Program-made: the position numbers and the translations under genes
Assembly (NCBI GenBank): GCA_004020875.1
Contig: SAPZ01000021.1
Span: forward strand, 1-59,639
Length of the DNA stretch: 59,639 nucleotides
Origin: Mesorhizobium sp.
GTDB lineage: Bacteria; Pseudomonadota; Alphaproteobacteria; Rhizobiales; Rhizobiaceae
Reading direction: 5' to 3'
Notes under the pieces: model-generated
The model's input: only the letters and a program-made list of their open reading frames with translations
What the model was told of the DNA's origin: nothing
Databases searched by the model: none
Shown here: positions 32,142-40,113 of the stretch, piece by piece
How the letters are laid out: each line of letters starts with the position of its first letter
Numbering within the stretch: position 1 is the stretch's first letter

Positions 32142-32840
32142 ATGACCGGCTTCGACCCATCGCGGCGCTTCGCCGCCGAAGCCCTGGGCACCGCTCTGCT
32201 GGTGGCGACGGTCGTCGGCTCCGGCATCATGGCCGAGACGCTGACGCATGACACCGCGCTGGCGCTGCTGGGCAACACGCTCGCGACCGGCGCCATGCTG
32301 GTGGTGTTGATCACCATCCTCGGGCCGATCTCCGGCGCGCATTTCAATCCAGCCGTTTCGCTGGTGTCCTGCCTCAACCGGTCGCTGCCTGCCCGCGATC
32401 TCCCGCCCTATCTCGTCGCGCAGTTTATCGGCGGCATCGCCGGCGCGGCCGCGGCGCATCTCATGTTCGCCCTGCCGGTTCTGGAGATCGCGACGAAGCC
32501 GCGGACCGGGCCGGCGCAATGGTTCTCCGAAGGCGTCGCGGCATTCGGCCTTGTCGCCGTCATTCTCGCCGGCATTCGCTTCGAACGGCGGGCCGTGCCG
32601 TGGCTGGTCGGGCTCTATATCACGGCGGCCTATTGGTTCACGGCGTCCACGTCCTTTGCCAATCCTGCCGTTGCCGTAGCGCGCTCGCTCACCAACACCT
32701 TCTCCGGTATCAGGCCGGTCGACCTGCCGGGCTTCATCATCGCCGAACTGCTCGGCGCCTTGGTCGCTCTTGCGCTCATGGGCTGGCTGCTCAAGCCCGA
32801 AACCGTTCAGCAATCCCAGCCACTGAAAGCAGAGCCATGA
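32142..32840 (+). CDS. aqpS: Aquaglyceroporin-like arsenite channel
   Basis: A 232-aa MIP channel with six helices. The two half-helix motifs are HFNPAVSL and FANPAVAV. It replaces the usual ArsB/Acr3 pump between arsR and arsC, as in the Sinorhizobium arsR-aqpS-arsC-arsH operon. As(III) made by ArsC would leave down its gradient. The start at 32142 gives a normal N-terminus (FDPSRRFAAEALGTALLVA). The stop overlaps arsC by 4 bp. Confidence 0.9.
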   Translation: MTGFDPSRRFAAEALGTALLVATVVGSGIMAETLTHDTALALLGNTLATGAMLVVLITILGPISGAHFNPAVSLVSCLNRSLPARDLPPYLVAQFIGGIAGAAAAHLMFALPVLEIATKPRTGPAQWFSEGVAAFGLVAVILAGIRFERRAVPWLVGLYITAAYWFTASTSFANPAVAVARSLTNTFSGIRPVDLPGFIIAELLGALVALALMGWLLKPETVQQSQPLKAEP

Positions 32841-33259
32841 CGGTCACGATCTACCACAATCCCGCTTGCGGGACCTCGCGCAACACGCTCGCCATGATCC
32901 GCGCCAGCGGCGAGGAACCGGTGGTGATCGAATATCTGAAGACGCCGCCGAGCCGCGAGCGGCTGCTCGAACTGATCGCAGCGATGGGGATCGCGCCCCG
33001 TCAATTGCTGCGGGAGAAGGGAACGCCCTACGCCGAGCTCGGTCTCGCCGATCCGAAATGGAGTGACGACGAGCTGATCGATTTCATGCTCGCCCATCCG
33101 ATCCTGATCAACAGGCCGATCGTTGAGACGCCGAAAGGGACAAGACTGTGCCGGCCATCGGAAGCGGTGCTGCCGCTGCTCGACAATCCGGTGCGGGAGT
33201 TTATCAAGGAGGACGGCGAGCAGGTCGCCTATACGGCCAATTCCGGGAAAAGTGCGTAG
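32837..33259 (+). CDS. arsC: Arsenate reductase, glutaredoxin-dependent type
   Basis: A 140-aa ArsC that reduces As(V) to As(III). The active-site loop YHNPACGTSRNTL carries Cys11, with the supporting Arg in ILINRPIV and the family end TRLCRPSEAVLPLL. The ATG overlaps aqpS (ATGA). The last six residues (NSGKSA) and the TAG come from a palindromic repeat that begins at 33238, so the native C-terminus has been replaced or extended by the repeat. Confidence 0.93.
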   Translation: MTVTIYHNPACGTSRNTLAMIRASGEEPVVIEYLKTPPSRERLLELIAAMGIAPRQLLREKGTPYAELGLADPKWSDDELIDFMLAHPILINRPIVETPKGTRLCRPSEAVLPLLDNPVREFIKEDGEQVAYTANSGKSA

Positions 33260-33292
33260 CGGCTTTCCGTCCGAATTGCGAAAAAACAAAAG
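33238..33292 (+). repeat. Palindromic repeat overlapping the arsC end
   Basis: CAATTCCGGGAAAAGTGCGT, AGCGGCTTTCCGTCC, then GAATTG and an A-rich AAAAAACAAAAG box. It is the same family as 28584-28640. The stop codon of arsC (TAG, 33257-33259) lies inside it. Confidence 0.72.
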
Positions 33293-33307
33293 ATCCCGGC
33301 CTCCCGC

Positions 33308-33826
33308 TTAGGGCGCCAGATGCTTCATGAAATAGATGGAGGCCCTTGGTTTGCCGAACGGGTCGACGGAATGATGCGGCACGACGCCGACTTGCCGCCA
33401 ATTCATTCGCCGATAGAGCCGCTCGCTTGCTCCGCCTTCGGCGGTATCGAGAAGGAGAAGGGAGCGTTTTCTCTTCCTTGCCTCGTCTTCCAGGGACGCC
33501 ATGAGCGCGGAACCGATGCCTTGCCGCTGGAAATCTCGATGCACGAGCAGCATGTAAACCTCCGCCCGGTGCAGCGCATTTGGTTCCGGCGACAGATAGA
33601 GCTGGACGGTGCCGACGAGATTGTCCTCGACATAGGCGCAGATGAGAAGACGTTCCCCGTCCGTCAGCGAGGGGAGGATGCCTTGCCAATAGGACCGGGC
33701 CTGTTCGGCGTCGAACGGCAGGACGAAGCCGACGAGCGCCCCATCCTCGATGCTCTGCATCAAGAGCCCGGCGAGGGCGTCGAGCTGCGCCGTTGCTTCG
33801 GCCTGGTCGATTACCGCGATACGCAT
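33308..33826 (-). CDS. GNAT family N-acetyltransferase
   Basis: A 172-aa acetyltransferase. From ATG 33826 (ribosome site AAAGGGGAG) it reads MRIAVIDQAEATAQLDALAG. The acetyl-CoA loop is VHRDFQRQGIGSALMASLE, and LLLLDTAEGGASERLYRRMNW is the usual end of the fold. The acceptor is unknown. It is convergent with arsC and divergent from the MFS gene. Confidence 0.85.
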   Translation of the reverse strand: MRIAVIDQAEATAQLDALAGLLMQSIEDGALVGFVLPFDAEQARSYWQGILPSLTDGERLLICAYVEDNLVGTVQLYLSPEPNALHRAEVYMLLVHRDFQRQGIGSALMASLEDEARKRKRSLLLLDTAEGGASERLYRRMNWRQVGVVPHHSVDPFGKPRASIYFMKHLAP

Positions 33827-33854
33827 TTGCTCCCCTTTCAAGGCTCGATTGATA

Positions 33855-35066
33855 ATGGGCTTTGAGCAATCCGTGAAGGCCGAAGCCCCTGCGCCCGTCC
33901 AGCGCAACCGTCATGTTGTCGTCACGGCCCTCGGAATCACGCAGATCCTCGCCTGGGGATCATCCTACTATCTGCCAGCGGTCCTTGCCGCGCCGATTGC
34001 AAAGGATACCGGCTGGTCGGTCGCCTCGGTCGTTGCCGGGTTGTCCTGCGGGCTGCTGCTTGCCGGGCTTGTATCCCCCGTCACCGGCCAACTGATCCAG
34101 CGCCACGGCGGCCGTCCGGTGCTCGCCGCCGGCTCGCTGCTGGTGGCGGCCGCGCATTCGTTGCTGGCGACGGCAACCGCCTATCCGCTTTACCTGGTTG
34201 CCTGGCTGCTGATGGGCCTTGGCATGTCGAGCAGTCTCTACGACGCTGGCTTCGCTACGCTAGGGCGGCTCTACGGAGGAAGCGCGCGCGGCGCCATCAC
34301 CAACCTGACGCTCTTCGGCGGCTTCGCGAGCACCGTCTGCTGGCCGCTCAGCGTCTTCCTGGTCGAGCATGGCGGATGGCGCGTCGCCTGCCTTTCCTAT
34401 GCCGCGATCCATCTGGCGATCTGCTTGCCGCTCCACCTTTGGGTGATTCCGCCGCCTCCGCCCGCGGCGCCAATGCCGGTGAGAGACAGGTCGAAGGAGG
34501 CGTCGGCCACGGGCAGGACGCGAACGCGCTTCATTCTGCTGGCATCGATTCAGACCTTGGCCGCGATGATCGCATCCACGCTCTCCGTTCACCTGTTGAC
34601 GCTGCTGCAATTGCGCGGCATCGGACTGGCGGCCGCAGTCGGCCTCGGCGCCCTGGTCGGCCCTTCACAGGTGGGCGCGCGGGTAGCCGAGCTGCTGATC
34701 GGCCGCAACCGGCATCATCCGATCTGGACGATGCTGGCATCCGTATCACTGCTCGCGGCCGGAATCTGGCTGCTCCTGACGAGCCAGACCTTCATTGCCC
34801 TCGCTTTGATCCTTTACGGTGCCGGCAACGGCATCCATACGATCGCGCGCGGCGCGCTGCCGCTGGTGCTGTTCGATCCGCAGCAATACGCAACGCTGAT
34901 GGGCAAGCTCGCGACGCCCAGCCTCATCATCCAGGCGGCGGCTCCTTCCATTGGAGCGCTGCTTCTTGGCGTGGGCGGCGGCAATCTCGTCCTGATCGCT
35001 CTCGCGGCTGCCGCCACGCTCAATGTCGGCCTCTGCGCCAGCCTTGTTGCAGCGGTGCGCCGATAG
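33855..35066 (+). CDS. MFS transporter near the ars operon
   Basis: A 403-aa major facilitator with 12 helices, beginning QRNRHVVVTALGITQILAWGSSYYLPAVLAAP and including the loop RHGGRPVLAAGSLLVAAAHS. The central cytoplasmic loop is Pro-rich (WVIPPPPPAAPMPVRDRSKE). MFS proteins next to rhizobial ars genes can export arsenicals (ArsK type), but the intervening opposite-strand GNAT breaks the operon, so that role is only suggested. Confidence 0.8.
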   Translation: MGFEQSVKAEAPAPVQRNRHVVVTALGITQILAWGSSYYLPAVLAAPIAKDTGWSVASVVAGLSCGLLLAGLVSPVTGQLIQRHGGRPVLAAGSLLVAAAHSLLATATAYPLYLVAWLLMGLGMSSSLYDAGFATLGRLYGGSARGAITNLTLFGGFASTVCWPLSVFLVEHGGWRVACLSYAAIHLAICLPLHLWVIPPPPPAAPMPVRDRSKEASATGRTRTRFILLASIQTLAAMIASTLSVHLLTLLQLRGIGLAAAVGLGALVGPSQVGARVAELLIGRNRHHPIWTMLASVSLLAAGIWLLLTSQTFIALALILYGAGNGIHTIARGALPLVLFDPQQYATLMGKLATPSLIIQAAAPSIGALLLGVGGGNLVLIALAAAATLNVGLCASLVAAVRR

Positions 35067-35233
35067 CTTCGTCTCGCGCCGCAAACGCACGGCCAAACTT
35101 TACATTTTTGTAAATTGCCCCAGGCGGTAAATTCGCGATACCGCTGGCCGCCGGCTCGGCCCGCTCCTCCTATTGGGGCATCGGCGCTTCAGGGATGGGC
35201 AGGCCGGGCCATCCACAATTTTGGGAGAACGCC

Positions 35234-35455
35234 ATGATACGTAAGGTTCTGGTTGCAGCTTCGGTTGTCGCGCTTGTCAGCATGCCGGCATTTGCCGCCA
35301 CGCAATATTGGGTGGCAAAGGACGCAACGACCAAGAAATGTTCGGTGGTTTCCACGAAACCCGACGGCAAGAAACTGACCGACGCGGGGACAAAGGCCTA
35401 CACGTCACAGGCCAATGCCGAAAAGGCGCTGAAGCTGCTGAAAGACTGCAAGTAG
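35234..35455 (+). CDS. Small periplasmic protein (73 aa)
   Basis: A signal peptide (MIRKVLVAASVVALVSMPAFA) followed by a 51-aa mature domain: TQYWVAKDATTKKCSVVSTK, then KAYTSQANAEKALKLLKDCK with two Cys that could pair. Function is unknown. It has its own strong terminator. Confidence 0.78.
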   Translation: MIRKVLVAASVVALVSMPAFAATQYWVAKDATTKKCSVVSTKPDGKKLTDAGTKAYTSQANAEKALKLLKDCK

Positions 35456-35475
35456 GCTTCCTGCGCAGGAACTTC

Positions 35476-35510
35476 CGCCCGCTCCGGCATGCCGGAGCGG
35501 GCGTTTTTTT
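35476..35510 (+). terminator. Rho-independent terminator
   Basis: A perfect inverted repeat CGCCCGCTCCGGCA/TGCCGGAGCGGGCG (35476-35503) is followed by seven T residues. It lies 20 bp after the stop of the small periplasmic protein gene. Confidence 0.92.
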
Positions 35511-35612
35511 GCCGGGGCGGCCTTCAGCAAGAAATCATCGACGTGCGGCCAGCCGGGATGACATCTTCCAGTCGCTATCTATCCACAGCGAAGCCGAGCG
35601 TTCGCTACGTGC

Positions 35613-36338
35613 TTAGAAACGGAAGTTCACAAAGGCCTTCAACGTGTGGAAAGCCACGTCGTCCTTGACCGTCAGCCCCTCGCCATTGTCGAGTATCTGC
35701 TTCGAGCCAAGGTCCACATAAGCATATTCGGTGCCGAAGGAGAGGTGATTGGTGATGGCGTGCTCGATGCCCGCGCCGACGGTCCAGCCGGCCCGCGTCT
35801 GCTTCTCGTTGAAGACGGTCGTGCCGCCGACCGTCAGCGTCTGCTCGGTCTTGCCGAAGGCAAGGCCGCCATGGCCATAGATCAGCGTGCGGTCCCAAGC
35901 GTGCCCCAGCCGCGCGCGAACGGTGCCAAGATATTTGAGGTCCACTTCGCCATTGAAGATCTCGGTGCCGTCCACCGAAGCCGTGACCGAAGAGCCGTAG
36001 CTGGATGCGGCAATGTCCGCCACGGCGCCGATCACCCAGCGGTCGGCGAACTGCCGGTCATAGCCGGCCTGGATGCCGCCGAGGAAGCCGCTCGCGGAAA
36101 TCTCGAATGCACCGTTGATCGGCGGCGGGTTGCCATCGGCGAAGATCTGCCGCGAATTGAGGTTCATGTCGCCAACCGCAAACGAACCGAACCCGCCGAA
36201 ATAGGGCCCCGTCCAGCTGAAGCTCTCCTCCGCCGGCGGCATCGGGGCCGCTTCCGGGGCGAGCGCATCGGCCGCGAAAGCGCTGCCGGCGGCAAGGACG
36301 ATTGCCATGGCGGCCATGGACGTGGGTATGATCTTCAT
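35613..36338 (-). CDS. Outer membrane beta-barrel protein (Omp25/31-like)
   Basis: A 241-aa porin-like protein. Signal peptide TSMAAMAIVLAAGSAFAADA, then SFSWTGPYFGGFGSFAVGDM (a standard opening in rhizobial Omp25/RopB-type proteins), alternating strands with turns such as GIQAGYDRQFADRWVIGAVA, and the C-terminal strand HTLKAFVNFRF ending in Phe, as needed for BAM-dependent insertion. The ATG at 36338 is chosen over 36383 since it starts the signal peptide. Confidence 0.88.
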   Translation of the reverse strand: MKIIPTSMAAMAIVLAAGSAFAADALAPEAAPMPPAEESFSWTGPYFGGFGSFAVGDMNLNSRQIFADGNPPPINGAFEISASGFLGGIQAGYDRQFADRWVIGAVADIAASSYGSSVTASVDGTEIFNGEVDLKYLGTVRARLGHAWDRTLIYGHGGLAFGKTEQTLTVGGTTVFNEKQTRAGWTVGAGIEHAITNHLSFGTEYAYVDLGSKQILDNGEGLTVKDDVAFHTLKAFVNFRF

Positions 36339-36741
36339 CGGATACGTTCCTCGTTGGATTGCCAGTTTCGAAATTGCGTCCACATTCCTTCCCGCTCATC
36401 CATGAGCGGGTCTCCGGGGCCGTCAGCCAATTTGCGAAGACATGTCCGCTCATCGCGGACGTGAAAATCGAGTGCCGCCCCTTCAACGCACCGCTAGCAG
36501 AGAAAATCCGGGTGCGTGTGGCGAAGACGGAAGTCAAAATTGCAATAACGGAACAGTTGTTGTTCCGGAATTTCAGTCTTGCAAATTTGTCACACTTAAC
36601 TCATTTTCAGAAAGCTGAGAGACCATTTGGGATCAGGCCCGATCCAGAGCGGAAATGAGGATTCTCAGCGTCAGCGGACAGGCAAACACCAATTGCGGGC
36701 AGGCGCCGTCCAACTCCAGGCGGTCGTCGACAGGGAGCACG
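36339..36741. other. Divergent intergenic region between omp and araC-type genes
   Basis: About 400 bp, AT-rich near 36530-36620. No gene is recognised. It should hold the promoters of both flanking genes and could hold the binding site of the AraC-type regulator. Confidence 0.45.
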
Positions 36742-37707
36742 ATGGCGAGCGCTGATCGGGTGGCTACATTCTCGGCGGACGACATTCCCGAAGATCATCG
36801 GGACGAGTTCATTCGCGATTTCTACGGGCGCATCCAGATGCGGCTGGACATCACGCCGCGTGCCGACGTGCCCCTCAAATTCTCGGCCCGTACCCTGCTC
36901 CTGCCGGAGATGAGTCTCACCAAGGGTTCTGTCTCTCCCATGATCTGGGAGCGCAACAGCGAGCTCATGGCCGACGGCAACGACGACATCATCCTGTCCT
37001 GGAACAAGGGCGGTTACCGCCTCACCATGCCCGGGCGTGGCGACTTCAGCACGGATCCCGGCACCGCCACCATCTTCCCGATGGACCGTCGCTACTCGGT
37101 CGTCAGCGAGGATTCGCAATGGACCATGGCGCTTCAGTTCAAGCGCTCGCTGCTGGTCCCGCTGGTGAAGAACCTCGACGACGTGCGTCCCGACACTCTC
37201 GGCCGTACGCTTCCGGCCCATCGGCTGCTGTTCGATTACCTCTGGTCGCTCCTGCATATCGAGGAGCCCGAGACGCTCGCACCTCTCGCGTCCCGCCATA
37301 TCACCGATCTTCTTGCCGTGTCCTTCGGTGGCATGGAGGCCCATACGCATCCCCCCGGTGTCCGCGCCGCGAGGCTTGCAGCCATCAAGCAGCACATCGC
37401 CCGCAATCTCACCGATCCCGGGCTCAACGCCGGGCAGATATCGCGCAAATTCGGTATCAGCGAGCGCTATGTCCGCCAGCTCTTTGCCGGGGAGGGCACA
37501 AGCTTTTCGGACTATGTCAACGGCGAGCGGCTCGCCTATGTCCATAGCTGCCTCACCGACCGCCGACAGTTGCTGCGGCGCATCGCCGACATTGCCTTTG
37601 AGGTCGGCTTCAACGAGCCTTCCACTTTCTATCGGCAGTTCCGGCTGCGCTACGGCATGACGCCGACGGAAGTTCGGGCCTTGACCGAGAAGGGCGATAG
37701 CGGCTGA
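36742..37707 (+). CDS. AraC-family transcriptional regulator
   Basis: A 321-aa regulator. The N-terminal ~200 residues form an AraC-binding-like sensor (DFYGRIQMRLDITPRADVPL, and GTATIFPMDRRYSVV). The C-terminal HTH_18 domain (about 225-310) has ISRKFGISERYVRQLFAGEG and IADIAFEVGFNEPSTFYRQFRLRYGMTP. ATG 36742 has AGGGAGC upstream. The ligand is unknown; it is divergent from the outer membrane protein gene. Confidence 0.88.
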   Translation: MASADRVATFSADDIPEDHRDEFIRDFYGRIQMRLDITPRADVPLKFSARTLLLPEMSLTKGSVSPMIWERNSELMADGNDDIILSWNKGGYRLTMPGRGDFSTDPGTATIFPMDRRYSVVSEDSQWTMALQFKRSLLVPLVKNLDDVRPDTLGRTLPAHRLLFDYLWSLLHIEEPETLAPLASRHITDLLAVSFGGMEAHTHPPGVRAARLAAIKQHIARNLTDPGLNAGQISRKFGISERYVRQLFAGEGTSFSDYVNGERLAYVHSCLTDRRQLLRRIADIAFEVGFNEPSTFYRQFRLRYGMTPTEVRALTEKGDSG

Positions 37708-37873
37708 AGCCTCCGCGGTTCGCTGCCGCATCTTCGTCCGAAGCGGCGCATCGGTGGTTTGCCAGCAGCCTGATCTCCGCGCGCAGCCGCTACTTGTCCG
37801 CCGCCAACGTCTCATTGAGCACGGCGGCCAGATGCAGGCCGCCTAGCGCGAGCTGCTCGACCGCGCCGCCTCC

Positions 37874-37900
37874 AAAAAAAGACCCGGCAATTGCCGGGTC
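37874..37900 (-). terminator. Rho-independent terminator of PRC-barrel gene
   Basis: The palindrome GACCCGGCAATTGCCGGGTC (37881-37900) is followed on the minus strand by seven T residues (37874-37880). It lies 26 bp after the stop at 37927. Confidence 0.9.
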
Positions 37901-37926
37901 GGGTTCGTTTCACGAGCGCTTGCGCT

Positions 37927-38211
37927 TCAGTCGCGATGTTCCGGCATCGCCTTCAACTGGTCCTTCGTCCAGCTGGTGACGGCATGCACGTCGCCGTCCT
38001 CGTCGCGCATGAAGTCGAGCTGGCTGGCGGTGACGGCCACCGGCTTGGCGCCGATGCCGAGAAAGCCGCCGACATCGATGACGACCTGGCTGCCGTGCAG
38101 GTGATCGACGGAGCCGATCTTCTCGTCATCGGGCCCGTAGATTGTCGCCCCTTCGAGGATGTCCGGCGTGAGCTCGGCATTGGTCAGTCTTACGTGGTTG
38201 GTGTGGTCCAT
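37927..38211 (-). CDS. PRC-barrel domain protein
   Basis: A 94-aa single-domain protein: LEGATIYGPDDEKIGSVDHL, then SQVVIDVGGFLGIGAKPVAV and a Trp-containing tail (VTSWTKDQLKAMPEH). Stand-alone PRC-barrel proteins in rhizobia are commonly in the general stress regulon, and a candidate sigma-EcfG promoter lies 30 bp upstream. It has its own terminator. Confidence 0.88.
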   Translation of the reverse strand: MDHTNHVRLTNAELTPDILEGATIYGPDDEKIGSVDHLHGSQVVIDVGGFLGIGAKPVAVTASQLDFMRDEDGDVHAVTSWTKDQLKAMPEHRD

Positions 38212-38241
38212 GTCGCATCTCCTGTGATCTTACAGGGGATG

Positions 38242-38266
38242 AACCTCTGATCGGCCCGAGGGTTCC
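38242..38266 (-). promoter_or_regulatory. Candidate sigma-EcfG promoter for PRC-barrel gene
   Basis: On the minus strand GGAAC (38266-38262), 16 bp, GGTT (38245-38242), then a 30-bp leader to the start codon. It fits GGAAC-N16-(c)GTT with one deviation. Confidence 0.45.
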
Positions 38267-38436
38267 GGCGATGGAGCGAAAAGCCGACGTCGCTCGGTGA
38301 AGCGCTGCCCATCCCGTCACGAGTATGAGGACAAGCGCGACCAGCGCGCCTGAGAGCGCACGCCGGGCGCGGGCGCCGGGGGCGTGTCCTGGGCATGCCC
38401 GTGGTTCTCACCGCGGATAGGTTGGTTGCCGGCTCG

Positions 38437-38760
38437 TCAGCTGCGCCGTTTCGCCTGCAGGCTCCGCGCCGCCTGCTCGATCGCGGCGCGGTCGTTGCCC
38501 AGCCGGTCGAGCAGCTCCTGCGCCTCGTCGCCCGAAATGCCGGTGCGCATGGCAAGAGCCTCCACCGTCAGCACATCCGCACTGTCGATCTCGCGCGTTT
38601 CGGGCAGGGCATCGTCCGCCGTCAGCGGCAGGGCTGCTTCGCGGTCGATCTCCATCTCGGCCTGTTGCCAGTGCCGTTCATGATTGCCGAGGATGCTGCC
38701 CTCGCGCTGAAAGATCTCATAGGCGCGCTGTCTGATCTTCTCGGTCCGATCGTCGTCCAT
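38437..38760 (-). CDS. DUF2934 protein with DUF3606-like C-terminal module
   Basis: A 107-aa protein. Residues 1-40 (TEKIRQRAYEIFQREGSILG, then NHERHWQQAEMEI) are a DUF2934 module, also present at 53094-53390. Residues about 72-103 (TGISGDEAQELLDRLGNDRAAI and on) match the helical module of the stand-alone DUF3606-type proteins at 45150 and 47837. It is thus a natural fusion of two small families. A strong ribosome site (AGGAGGAA) precedes it. Confidence 0.78.
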   Translation of the reverse strand: MDDDRTEKIRQRAYEIFQREGSILGNHERHWQQAEMEIDREAALPLTADDALPETREIDSADVLTVEALAMRTGISGDEAQELLDRLGNDRAAIEQAARSLQAKRRS

Positions 38761-38952
38761 CGCCGTTCCTCCTTGCGTGTCACAAGAACGCGGAACAGGG
38801 CGGAACGATCCGCATCGTCCACGAAGTGATCGGGCTGCTGTTGCCGGTCAACATGTTGGGCGTGGCGACAATTGGAGACGGGCGCTGAGAATTATCGTCG
38901 GCGTCCGACCAATCCGATCCGAAATCGTGAGCCTGGCTGCGCCGCTTCCCGC

Positions 38953-40062
38953 TTACGGGCCGTATATCGCAATCGGCTTGCCGAACATGCCGGGCTCCGG
39001 CTTCACGCCCAACCCCGGCCGCTGCGGCACGGCGATGTGGCCTTGCTTGATGACGACCGGGTGCTTCTGGTCGAAATGGCCCCTGATGTATTCCTGCGCG
39101 ATCCAGGCCCCTTCCATGCGGCGCGGCTCGACGGTGGCGGCCAGATGCACGCAGGCCGCCGCGATGATGTCGCCGCCCCAGGCGTCGTCGCAACTATGCG
39201 GCAGCGAGCGGATGGCGCAGAGGTCGCGCACGGTGGCCATCTTCGTCAGTCCACCCAGCCGCGTCACCTTGAAGCCGAAGCCGTCGGCAATCCCCATGGA
39301 GATTGCGCGCAGCACCGCATTCTGGTCCTCGGTGCTTTCGTCGAGATAGACGGGATGGGTGAGGCGGCCTTTCAGCGCCGCGATTTCGTCCATCGTGTTG
39401 CAGGGCTGCTCGAAGACGAAGGGGATCGCCTGGCAGAGCCTGTCGAGATGGATCGCCGCGGCCACCGTCAGGCCACGGTTGCCGTCGACCGCCAGCCGCG
39501 CCTTGTAGCCGACCGCTTCCCAGACCTTGTGGACAACGGCGACGTCTTCCTCGAGATTGCGCCCGCCGATCTTCACCTGCAGGCGCGGATAGCCGCCCTT
39601 CACCTTGTCGACGGCGATCCTCGCCGTGTCGTCCGGCGGCCCGACGATCAGCGAATAATAGGCCGGCACGCGGTCGGTCAGCGCGCCGCCCAACAGTGTC
39701 GAGACGGGCACGCCGAGCTTCTGGCCGAGCAGGTCGAGGAACGCCATGTCTAAGGCGGCCTTGGCATAGCCGTGGCCGTTGAGCCGCTCGTCCATCTGCT
39801 TGACGAGCAGCCTGATCGAGGCGATCTCCGAGCCGATCAGCCCCGGTGCGATCTCGGCGATGGCGGCGCGGGCGCCGAGAGCATGATGCGGCTGGTAGAC
39901 GGGGCCGATCGGGCAGGTCTCGCCCCAGCCTGTGAGCCCGTCATCGGTGATGATCTCGACCAGTGTGGAGTCCAGCGCCTCCACATCGGCGCTGGCCATG
40001 CGGTAGACGCCGTTCTTGACCGGCAGCTGCGCCGAATAGACGTTGATCAGCTCGATGCGCAT
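38953..40062 (-). CDS. hpbD: Enolase-superfamily betaine epimerase, HpbD-like
   Basis: A 369-aa enolase-superfamily enzyme. It has the capping N-terminus (MRIELINVYSAQLPVKNGVY) and barrel motifs: catalytic Lys in RLQVKIGG, metal ligands in LAVDGNRG, FVFEQPCNT and VYLDEST, and Lys in FGFKVTRLGG. Stretches such as GWGETCPIGP, HALGARAA and LPHSCDDAWGGDIIAAAC closely recall 4-hydroxyproline betaine 2-epimerase. It probably racemises proline or hydroxyproline betaine for catabolism. The demethylating flavoenzyme gene is 51 bp upstream in the same direction. A different N-methyl amino acid is possible. Confidence 0.75.
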   Translation of the reverse strand: MRIELINVYSAQLPVKNGVYRMASADVEALDSTLVEIITDDGLTGWGETCPIGPVYQPHHALGARAAIAEIAPGLIGSEIASIRLLVKQMDERLNGHGYAKAALDMAFLDLLGQKLGVPVSTLLGGALTDRVPAYYSLIVGPPDDTARIAVDKVKGGYPRLQVKIGGRNLEEDVAVVHKVWEAVGYKARLAVDGNRGLTVAAAIHLDRLCQAIPFVFEQPCNTMDEIAALKGRLTHPVYLDESTEDQNAVLRAISMGIADGFGFKVTRLGGLTKMATVRDLCAIRSLPHSCDDAWGGDIIAAACVHLAATVEPRRMEGAWIAQEYIRGHFDQKHPVVIKQGHIAVPQRPGLGVKPEPGMFGKPIAIYGP

Positions 40063-40113
40063 TGGCTTCCCTCCGAAAGACGCCGGCAACGGGCCCTTTG
40101 CAGGCCCCGCCTG

